A DNA stretch of 9,028 nt, taken from an uncultured Actinomycetes bacterium (GTDB lineage: Bacteria > Actinomycetota > Acidimicrobiia > Acidimicrobiales > Microtrichaceae). Shown here piece by piece: positions 1-5,269 of the stretch (position 1 is its first letter; every line of letters begins with the position of its first letter). The DNA lies in contig CAJBIS010000327.1 of the NCBI GenBank assembly GCA_903953195.1, positions 1-9,028 on the forward strand, given 5' to 3'. The notes beneath the pieces are model-generated. The model did not search any database and was not told the DNA's origin. It saw only the letters and a list, made by a program, of their open reading frames with translations. The position numbers and the translations under genes were made by a program.

Positions 1-144
1 CTCCGATCGTGTGTCGGCCCCTTGCAGGCCTGCGACCACGATGCCGCCCCATCCTCAAGACGGACTCAAGGGCGAATCAGGAGTTCGGAAATTCTGTGCC
101 ATCCGTCTCACCTGCAACCACCGCCATCGCCGTCGGGGCCGCAC

Positions 145-807
145 ATGGGCCAGAATCCACGGGTGAGTGATTCGTGGGGCATCGACGCAGCGATCGGCGC
201 AGCGGCCGTCGTGGCCCGGACCGCGGGCGGCGTCACCCGCGGCGTGCTCGGCAGCGCGCCCGGCAAGGTGGCCATGGGAGTCGCCGAGTTCGCCACCCGG
301 CCGCTCGCCGAACAGGGCCGGGCCCTGCGCGACGAGGCGGCCGAGGACGGAGCGCCCGGTCTCACCGACGTGATCCGGCAGGTCACTCCGGGTGTGGTCG
401 ACGCCATCGGCATCAACGGAATCCTCGAGCAGATCGATGTCGATGCGCTGATCGACCGGGTGGACGTCGACAAGATCGTGGCACGGGTGGACGTCGACAA
501 GATCGTCGCCCGCGTCGACATCGACGCACTGCTGAAACGGGTCGACATCAACGCGATCGTGCAGCGCCTCGACATGGACCAGCTCATGTCGAGCACCGAA
601 CTCGGCGGGATCATCGCGCAGTCGACCAGCGGGGTGGCCACCCAGGCGCTCGACTCGGTACGCAGTCAGGGCGTCGGACTCGACGGCTTCATCAACCGCT
701 GGGCCAACCGCCTGGTTCGACGCGATGTCCGCGCGCTGCCCACCGGCCCGCCGTTGCTGGTCGACCCGCCGAAGGCCCTTCCGCCGGCCGCCTCGGACGC
801 ATCGTGA
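145..807 (+). CDS. Nonapeptide-repeat protein, RDD-associated (hypothetical)
   Basis: A 220-residue protein of unknown function. Residues about 12-60 are rich in Ala, Gly and Val, with no clear signal peptide. Six consecutive nine-residue repeats of the form D-V-D-x-hydrophobic-hydrophobic-x-R-V follow at about residues 98-151. The tail (S-T-S-G-V-A-T-Q-A then Q-G-V-G-L-D-G-F-I-N-R) resembles, from memory, the end of actinobacterial proteins that carry the same repeats next to or fused with RDD domains. That family likeness is recalled, not searched. The stop codon shares GTGA with the RDD gene, so the two are probably translationally coupled and may act together at the membrane. The start is uncertain: ATG 145 is used here, but GTG 163 is attractive because a CAGAAT box ends 6 nt before it, as in leaderless transcripts. 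The frame stays open back to TTG 22, but that extension has an unnatural composition. No strong Shine-Dalgarno is visible. Confidence 0.75.
   Translation: MGQNPRVSDSWGIDAAIGAAAVVARTAGGVTRGVLGSAPGKVAMGVAEFATRPLAEQGRALRDEAAEDGAPGLTDVIRQVTPGVVDAIGINGILEQIDVDALIDRVDVDKIVARVDVDKIVARVDIDALLKRVDINAIVQRLDMDQLMSSTELGGIIAQSTSGVATQALDSVRSQGVGLDGFINRWANRLVRRDVRALPTGPPLLVDPPKALPPAASDAS
436..597 (+). repeat. Six in-frame 27-bp units encoding nonapeptide repeats
   Basis: Units start at 436, 463, 490, 517, 544 and 571. The encoded units are DVDALIDRV, DVDKIVARV, DVDKIVARV, DIDALLKRV, DINAIVQRL and a diverged last unit beginning DMDQLM. Units 2 and 3 are identical in protein but differ at synonymous positions, for example the codons for V, A and R near their ends. 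This shows selection on the protein rather than a very recent DNA duplication. Asp at positions 1 and 3, Arg at 8 and aliphatic residues at 2, 5, 6 and 9 make a regular amphipathic pattern. Confidence 0.9.
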
Positions 808-1355
808 GCATCGCGGCGTCGGAGAACTTCGAACCGGCGATCTCGCTCCAGGGTCACTACGCCGGCGCGGTGACACGACTCGTCGCGTTCGTCGTCGACC
901 AGACGACGGCCACGGCGCTCTTCGCCGCCGGCACCGCGATCGTGGCGTGGTGTCTGAGCCTCGTGCTGCCGCCGGACTTCTCCTTCGACCGACGGACCGG
1001 CGTCGCGGCGGTGTTCTTCGTCGGCTGGTTGTTCATCTACTACGCGTACGCCTGGTCGGTGAGTGGCAAGACGCTCGGCATGGCGCTGATGGGCATCCAG
1101 GTGGTGCAGCGCGACGGCTCGCCGGTGACGCCCAGTCACGGGGTCAAGCGGACCATCGCGTTCCCGGTCACGTTCCTCACGTTCGGGATCGGGTTCCTGC
1201 CGATCATGTTCGGCCGTGAACGTCGTGCCATGCACGACGCGTTCGCCGACACCGCGGTCGTCTACGCCTGGGATGCCCGGGCCGCGCGGCTCCGGTTCCT
1301 CGCCCGCCAGAACAACGCCGGGCCTCGTCCGGCCGACATGGGAGCACCGCAGTGA
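804..1355 (+). CDS. RDD family integral membrane protein
   Basis: A 183-residue RDD-domain protein; the family consists of small membrane proteins of poorly known, possibly transport-related, function. The N-terminal motif T-R-L-V-A-F-V-V-D-Q supplies the family Arg (R25) and Asp (D32). Hydrophobic segments lie at about residues 26-55, 66-84 and 117-137. Between them is S-G-K-T-L-G-M (87-93), a typical RDD motif. The C-terminal R-R-A-M-H-D-A-F-A-D-T-A-V-V (140-153) carries the last conserved Asp. The GTG start at 804 overlaps the TGA of the repeat-protein gene (GTGA), and the ORF ends in another GTGA shared with the next gene. The frame is open upstream of 804, but that stretch is Arg-rich shadow sequence, so the start at the overlap is preferred. 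Confidence 0.88.
   Translation: MSIAASENFEPAISLQGHYAGAVTRLVAFVVDQTTATALFAAGTAIVAWCLSLVLPPDFSFDRRTGVAAVFFVGWLFIYYAYAWSVSGKTLGMALMGIQVVQRDGSPVTPSHGVKRTIAFPVTFLTFGIGFLPIMFGRERRAMHDAFADTAVVYAWDARAARLRFLARQNNAGPRPADMGAPQ
1340..1344 (+). promoter_or_regulatory. Ribosome binding site GGGAG for GTG 1352
   Basis: GGGAG lies 7 nt upstream of GTG 1352 and inside the end of the RDD gene. It supports the overlapping GTG as the true start of the downstream enzyme gene. Confidence 0.6.
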
Positions 1356-2194
1356 CCGAACTCGCCACGCCGCGCCGACCGATGACGCCCGAGGCCCTGA
1401 CCGGCGACCTCCGCGACGTGTGGGCCTCGCTCGGGGTGCTGCTCGACGAACTCGACACCGAGGACTTCGCCGCTCCGACCGACTGCCCGGGCTGGACCGT
1501 CGCGGATGTCGTGGCGCACGTGATCGGCACCGAACTGATGCTGTCGGGCGTCGACGCCCCCGAGGTGGAGGTGCCCGAGGCACCGCACCTGCGCAACGAC
1601 ATCGCCCGCATGAACGAGACGTGGATCATCGCTCGACGTGACCTGGCGCCGGAGGCGCTCGTGGCGGAGTTCCACGACGTCATCCGGACGCGCAGTGAGG
1701 CCCTCGACGTGCTCACGCAGGAGGAGGTCGATACCGAGAGCTGGACCCCCGCCGGCCACAGCACGCTGGGCCGATTCCTCCAGATCCGGGTGTTCGACAC
1801 GTGGATCCACGAGCAGGACATCCGGCTCGCGATCGGGCAGGCCGGCCACGAGACCGGGAACGCGGTGGAGCGCTCGTTGTCCGAGGTGGCGCTCGGCATC
1901 GGATACGTCGTGGGCAAGCGGGCCGGACTCACCGACGGCGAGTCCTGTCGGATCGAGCTCCCCGGCCCCCAACCGGCGCGCTACGACGTGCTCGTCGCCG
2001 ACGGCCGGGCCTCGGTCGTGGATGCGCTGCCGGGCGACCCCACGACAACGCTCACCACCGACAGCAGCCTGTTCGTCCGTCTGGTCGCCGGGCGGCGGGA
2101 TCCGATCGGCGCCCTCGAGGCCGGACTCGTCACCGTCGACGGCGACGTGGTGCTCGGCGAGCGGGTGGTGGCCGCGCTTCCGTACACGATCTGA
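1352..2194 (+). CDS. Maleylpyruvate isomerase family mycothiol-dependent enzyme
   Basis: A 280-residue protein of the DinB-like metalloenzyme family, whose characterised members use mycothiol as cofactor (maleylpyruvate isomerase, mycothiol S-transferases). The N-terminal domain has the hallmark D-C-P-G-W-T-V-A-D-V-V-A-H-V-I-G at residues 44-59, with metal-ligand candidate H56. The second ligand motif is F-D-T-W-I-H-E-Q-D-I-R (148-158), with H153 and an acidic residue four positions before it. That residue is Asp149, where the characterised enzyme has Glu. From about residue 190 comes an SCP2-like C-terminal domain, as is usual in this family. The substrate cannot be told from sequence, and no ring-cleavage genes are nearby, so a true maleylpyruvate isomerase role is not implied. 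It is the third gene of the coupled cassette, starting at GTG with a GGGAG site 7 nt upstream. Confidence 0.9.
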   Translation: MTELATPRRPMTPEALTGDLRDVWASLGVLLDELDTEDFAAPTDCPGWTVADVVAHVIGTELMLSGVDAPEVEVPEAPHLRNDIARMNETWIIARRDLAPEALVAEFHDVIRTRSEALDVLTQEEVDTESWTPAGHSTLGRFLQIRVFDTWIHEQDIRLAIGQAGHETGNAVERSLSEVALGIGYVVGKRAGLTDGESCRIELPGPQPARYDVLVADGRASVVDALPGDPTTTLTTDSSLFVRLVAGRRDPIGALEAGLVTVDGDVVLGERVVAALPYTI

Positions 2195-2199
2195 CTCTC

Positions 2200-2208
2200 T
2201 GGTAGAAT
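2200..2208 (+). promoter_or_regulatory. Probable carD promoter, extended -10 TGG-TAGAAT
   Basis: TAGAAT at 2203-2208 matches the TAnnnT form of the -10 box and is preceded directly by TGG, as in extended -10 promoters. It lies just after the stop of the preceding gene and would give a leader of about 48 nt before carD. No good -35 is visible; positions 2180-2186 are the only weak candidate. Confidence 0.5.
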
Positions 2209-2232
2209 CGTCCTCTGCCCTGAGTCGATGTC

Positions 2233-2245
2233 GGGGCTCCGCCCC
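2233..2245 (+). other. Small GC-rich hairpin in the carD leader
   Basis: GGGGC, loop TCC, GCCCC: a perfect five-pair stem between the putative promoter and the carD ribosome site. It has no U tract, so it is more likely a leader structure than a terminator, and it may be incidental in GC-rich DNA. Confidence 0.35.
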
Positions 2246-2250
2246 ACTGC

Positions 2251-2256
2251 GAGGAA
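2251..2256 (+). promoter_or_regulatory. Ribosome binding site GAGGAA that selects the carD start
   Basis: GAGGAA abuts GTG 2257, which is too close for initiation, but lies 6 nt from GTG 2263, which is ideal. The site therefore favours 2263 over the longer reading. Confidence 0.7.
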
Positions 2257-2262
2257 GTGTTC

Positions 2263-2742
2263 GTGTCATTCGATGTCGGTGATCGCGTTGTGTACCCCCA
2301 CCACGGTGCGGCGGTGATCACGAAGCGGGAGAAGCGCAAGGTCAACGGGACCTCGGCGGAGTACCTGGTCCTCGAGATGGCGCACGGCGAGCTCACGCTC
2401 TCGGTGCCGGTCGACCGGGCCGATGACGTCGGCATGCGGCCGCCCATCGGCAGCGACGAGGTCGAGGACCTCTTCGAGCTGCTCGCCAAGAAGGACGTCC
2501 GCGAGCCCGCCAACTGGAGCCGACGGTTCAAGAACCACCAGGAGAAGCTCAAGTCGGGCGACGTCTACCAGGTCGCCGAGGTCGTGCGGAACCTGGCGCT
2601 GCGCGACCAGGCGAAGGGGCTCTCCGCCGGCGAGAAGTCGATGTTCATCAAGGCCCGCAGCGTGCTGGTGTCGGAGTTGAGCTTCGCGCTCGACGTCAGC
2701 GAGGACGACGCGCTGGCGCGCGTCGAGGAGCAACTGGCCTGA
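2263..2742 (+). CDS. carD: CarD-family RNA polymerase-binding transcription regulator
   Basis: A 159-residue full-length CarD. In actinobacteria CarD binds the RNA polymerase beta subunit through its N-terminal Tudor-like domain. Its C-terminal helical domain wedges a Trp at the upstream edge of the transcription bubble, stabilising open complexes at rRNA and housekeeping promoters. V-G-D-R-V-V-Y-P-H-H-G-A-A (5-17) is the family signature. The Trp is in E-P-A-N-W-S-R-R-F (81-89) at position 85, the same number as in Mycobacterium tuberculosis CarD. G-L-S-A-G-E-K (119-125) is also conserved. Against my recollection of the mycobacterial protein, R25 is kept but R47 is Ser. The GTG start is chosen by the GAGGAA site. 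Unlike the usual mycobacterial layout, ispD and ispF do not follow. Confidence 0.95.
   Translation: MSFDVGDRVVYPHHGAAVITKREKRKVNGTSAEYLVLEMAHGELTLSVPVDRADDVGMRPPIGSDEVEDLFELLAKKDVREPANWSRRFKNHQEKLKSGDVYQVAEVVRNLALRDQAKGLSAGEKSMFIKARSVLVSELSFALDVSEDDALARVEEQLA
2725..2730 (+). promoter_or_regulatory. Ribosome binding site GAGGAG for the CTG-start gene
   Basis: GAGGAG lies inside the 3' end of carD, 8 nt before CTG 2739. This is normal Shine-Dalgarno spacing, and nothing comparable precedes ATG 2814, the first standard start codon in that frame. Confidence 0.5.
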
Positions 2743-3521
2743 GGGTTCTGCAGTTCCTGCGCAACACCGACGACGTCGAGCTGTCGCGCACGGCGCTCGA
2801 CCGGCACCGCCTGATGGCCGCTGCCGGCGTGTCGGTGCGGACACTCGCGTTGGCCCCCGGTCGCCGCGGCGGTCTCGACGACGTGGTGCCGGTGGTCGCA
2901 CCGACGGTGCGTGCGTTCATGGCGGCGGGCCCGTTCCGCGACGAGGCCCGGTGGGCCGACGTCGTCCTGCTCGTCGGCGACGCGGACGACGCCACCGATT
3001 CGCGCCGTTGGCGTCGGGACATCCCGCCGGTCGTCGTCGACCGGGGTGACGAGCCGATCGCCGTGCCCCTCGCCACGCCGACGACGCCAGCGGCACGCGC
3101 TGCGGCCCGCCGGGAACTCGGGCTCGTCGAGTCCGAGTTCGTGCAACTCGAGCTCGACGCCGGTGCCCGCCCCGGCGAGCACTCGGAGCTGCGGCGAGCG
3201 GCCGCGGATGTGGCCGTCGTTCGGGTGGACACGCCGACACGCCCCGGGCGCGCCTTCCTGCTCGCCGCCGGCTCGGGACTGCCCGTCGTCGCCCCGGCCG
3301 GTGCCGGCCTCGATGCGTTCGTCGACGACGCCACCGGCGTGCGCTGGGGGAGCGGCGGACCCGACCTGGCCGCCGCGGTCGCGTCGCTCGCCGACGACCT
3401 CGAGCGCTGCCGCTCGCGTGGCGCCGCGATGGCGGATCGGGTCCGCGATCTCGCCGACCCCGACGCGTGGACACAGCGGTGGGTGGATCGGTGCGAGGTC
3501 GCGTCACACGACGCGACCTGA
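2739..3521 (+). CDS. Degenerate GT-B (GT4-like) glycosyltransferase, probable CTG start
   Basis: A 260-residue protein if read from CTG 2739. The opening (L/M)-R-V-L-Q-F-L-R followed by S-R-T-A-L-D-R-H-R-L-M-A-A-A-G looks like the first strand and helix of a GT-B glycosyltransferase, and it is lost if ATG 2814 is used. From about residue 120 (A-R-R-E-L-G-L) the chain resembles the linker and C-terminal Rossmann domain of GT4 enzymes. A-A-G-S-G-L-P-V-V-A-P (175-185) is followed by G-L-D-A-F-V-D-D (190-197) and a final helical region. The protein is much shorter than typical GT4 enzymes, and both Glu of the EX7E motif appear replaced (T166 and L174 by my alignment), so a standard retaining-transferase mechanism is doubtful. 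CTG overlaps the carD stop as CTGA, with GAGGAG 8 nt upstream, implying coupling to carD. The substrate is unknown. Confidence 0.7.
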   Translation: MRVLQFLRNTDDVELSRTALDRHRLMAAAGVSVRTLALAPGRRGGLDDVVPVVAPTVRAFMAAGPFRDEARWADVVLLVGDADDATDSRRWRRDIPPVVVDRGDEPIAVPLATPTTPAARAAARRELGLVESEFVQLELDAGARPGEHSELRRAAADVAVVRVDTPTRPGRAFLLAAGSGLPVVAPAGAGLDAFVDDATGVRWGSGGPDLAAAVASLADDLERCRSRGAAMADRVRDLADPDAWTQRWVDRCEVASHDAT

Positions 3522-3535
3522 TCGTCCCGCGGCGC

Positions 3536-3541
3536 TACCCT
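3536..3541 (+). promoter_or_regulatory. Candidate -10 box TACCCT for a leaderless lipoprotein transcript
   Basis: TACCCT ends 6 nt before ATG 3548, so transcription could begin at or next to the start codon. This fits the absence of any Shine-Dalgarno there. No convincing -35 is seen. Confidence 0.4.
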
Positions 3542-3547
3542 CGCCGC

Positions 3548-4294
3548 ATGGTCCGATCACGTGTGGCGTTCGTCGTCGCCCTGATGATCGCGCTGTTGAT
3601 GACGGTCTCGTCGTGCGTTCCCTCGAAGGCGGACGCCGCGAGCGAGGTCGACGACGGCTCCGCCTCGGCGTCCCCGGTACGGACGCCGCCGGTGTTCCCG
3701 TCCGCTGGTGTGATCCCGGCGGACCTGCTCGTCGACGGGCTCGTCTTCGATCTGACCGACGCCCCCGCCGACCGGAACCTGTGGGTGCCCGACGAGACGC
3801 AGGCGCGCTGTGCTGCGAACGGCATCGTGCAGGACCTCGGCGCGGCGCGCCTGTCGGAGCTCGGCTACCGGCCGGGGACGCAGGGTGCGTCGATCAATGA
3901 GATCGCACTGAACGACGTCGAGCGCCGAGCGGTGGCCGACCGGTTCGCGTCGTGCGTCGATCTGGGTGACGCCGTCGGCTCGCTCCTCATGGGGCGGGAC
4001 CAGATGTCGGGCAAGCAGGCAGCGTGCATCGCAGACGGCCTGGAACAGCGGAACCTGCTGCTCCCGTTCGCCGACGCGTTCGCGTTCCGTGTGCCGGTCG
4101 ACCCGTTCGCCGGCGATGGCGCGCTGGCCACGGCGATGCTCGACTACTCCGCCATCTGCCTCGGTGACGACTCGTTCACGTGGCTGGACGCGAACCTGCC
4201 CGGCGTGGTGGCGGGCGAGGCGCCGGCCCCGACGACCACGGTGCCGGGTCAGGCCGACGGGCTCGCGAACCGCACCGGCTCCGCCGGTGGCTGA
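3548..4294 (+). CDS. Small lipoprotein with duplicated two-cysteine module
   Basis: A 248-residue predicted lipoprotein of unknown function. The first 23 residues are a lipoprotein signal: a basic start (R3, R5), a hydrophobic core, and the lipobox V-S-S-C with the lipid-bearing Cys at 23. A disordered Ser/Ala/Pro stretch follows. The mature part has four further Cys at 88, 136, 160 and 204, arranged as two similar modules. Each begins with C-A-x-G-I or C-I-A-D-G-L and ends about 45 residues later with a Cys beside L-G-D (A-S-C-V-D-L-G-D and A-I-C-L-G-D). Two disulfides are likely. The tail is Pro/Thr/Gly-rich. ATG 3548 was chosen over the in-frame GTG 3467 because it places the signal peptide at the N-terminus and avoids overlapping the previous gene. 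lgt starts 9 nt downstream, so lipoprotein and lipidating enzyme are probably co-transcribed. Confidence 0.82.
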   Translation: MVRSRVAFVVALMIALLMTVSSCVPSKADAASEVDDGSASASPVRTPPVFPSAGVIPADLLVDGLVFDLTDAPADRNLWVPDETQARCAANGIVQDLGAARLSELGYRPGTQGASINEIALNDVERRAVADRFASCVDLGDAVGSLLMGRDQMSGKQAACIADGLEQRNLLLPFADAFAFRVPVDPFAGDGALATAMLDYSAICLGDDSFTWLDANLPGVVAGEAPAPTTTVPGQADGLANRTGSAGG

Positions 4295-4303
4295 GCGTCG
4301 GGC

Positions 4304-5269
4304 ATGATGGCGCCCATGGGTGCCACTTGGGCCGTGCTGGCCTCCATTCCGTCCCCGCCGTTCCAGGACCTGACGATCGGACCGCTGTCGTTCCGGATGT
4401 ACGGGCTGTGCATCGCGCTGGCGGCACTCGCCGGGATCGCGCTCGTGCGGAGCCGCTGGCGCAACTGGGGCGGCGACCCCGAGGACATGGTCACCGTCGC
4501 CCTGTGGGCGATTCCCGCCGGCCTGATCGGCGCTCGGCTCTACCACGTCATCACGGACTTCTCCGGGAAGTACTCGTGCGGCCCCGACTCCACCGGCTGC
4601 TGGTGGCCGGACGCGCTGCTCGTCTGGAAGGGCGGACTCGGCATCCCCGGCGGCATCATCCTGGGCACGGTCACGGGCATCGTCGTGGGCCGGCGGATCG
4701 GGCTCGACTGGAAGCGCGGGCTCGACGCCGCGGCGCCGGCGATGCCGCTCGCACAGGCGATCGGCCGGCTCGGCAACTGGTTCAACCAGGAGTTGTACGG
4801 CGGGCCGACCGACCTGCCGTGGGGGCTGCAGATCGACCCGGAACGCCGTCCGCTCGACCAGATCGACCAGCAGACGTTCCACCCCACGTTTCTCTACGAG
4901 CTCCTGTGGAACCTCGGCCTGATGGGTCTGATCATCTGGGGCAGCAGTCGTTGGGTGTTCAAGCGGGGCCGCTGGTTCGCGGTGTACGTCGTCGGCTACG
5001 GCGTCGGTCGGCTCTGGGTGGAGGCTCTGCGGGTGGATGACGCCACCGAGATCCTCGGGGTGAGGGTCAACATCTGGACGGCGCTGCTGGCGATGGGACT
5101 CGGGTCGCTCTGGCTGTTCTGGGGCGGCTCACCGCTGGACCGTGAGGCCACGGAGCGTCTCCGATCCGGAACGCCGCTGAGCGAGATCTTCGAGCTGGGT
5201 CCCGCTCAACCGACGACGTCGGATGAACCAGAACCGGAATCGGAGTCGGAACCGGATCCCGTCGAGTAG
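4304..5269 (+). CDS. lgt: Prolipoprotein diacylglyceryl transferase
   Basis: A 321-residue membrane enzyme that moves the diacylglyceryl group from phosphatidylglycerol to the lipobox Cys of prelipoproteins, the first step of lipoprotein maturation. The N-terminus A-S-I-P-S-P-P (13-19) with I-G-P-L-S-F-R-M-Y-G-L (25-35) is typical of Lgt. The signature G-R-L-G-N-W-F-N-Q-E-L-Y-G is at 154-166. H-P-T-F-L-Y-E (193-199) and G-V-G-R-L-W-V-E (233-240) supply further conserved active-site residues. At the position matching E. coli H103 (F-H-G-G) this protein has I-P-G-G (114-117). Several hydrophobic segments span the membrane. An acidic Glu/Pro/Ser tail (308-321) is encoded by a hexanucleotide repeat overlapping the convergent hydrolase gene. 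ATG 4304, 4307 and 4316 are all possible starts; the longest is given. Confidence 0.95.
   Translation: MMAPMGATWAVLASIPSPPFQDLTIGPLSFRMYGLCIALAALAGIALVRSRWRNWGGDPEDMVTVALWAIPAGLIGARLYHVITDFSGKYSCGPDSTGCWWPDALLVWKGGLGIPGGIILGTVTGIVVGRRIGLDWKRGLDAAAPAMPLAQAIGRLGNWFNQELYGGPTDLPWGLQIDPERRPLDQIDQQTFHPTFLYELLWNLGLMGLIIWGSSRWVFKRGRWFAVYVVGYGVGRLWVEALRVDDATEILGVRVNIWTALLAMGLGSLWLFWGGSPLDREATERLRSGTPLSEIFELGPAQPTTSDEPEPESESEPDPVE

Noticed and set aside
1..144. Possible promoter or small gene at the left edge
   Set aside because: No convincing -35/-10 pair, Shine-Dalgarno or protein-like frame. The TTG 22 extension has an unnatural composition.
436..597. CRISPR-like or other direct DNA repeat array
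   Set aside because: The 27-bp units are in frame and diverged at synonymous sites, with no spacers. They are protein repeats.
174..803. Upstream part of the RDD open frame
   Set aside because: Its composition is almost entirely Arg, Gly and Ala and it overlaps the repeat-protein gene. The RDD domain begins just after GTG 804.
55..876. A 273-codon minus-strand frame with Asp-Val-Asp repeats
   Set aside because: The apparent repeats are the reverse reading of the nonapeptide repeat on the plus strand, where coupling and conserved tail residues mark the real gene.
2233..2245. Riboswitch or attenuator in the carD leader
   Set aside because: Only a five-pair stem is present, in a leader of about 48 nt. 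That is too small for any known riboswitch and lacks a U tract.
3557..4882. A 441-codon minus-strand frame opposite the lipoprotein and lgt
   Set aside because: It is antisense to two well-supported genes, Arg/Val/Asp-rich, with no recognisable motif.
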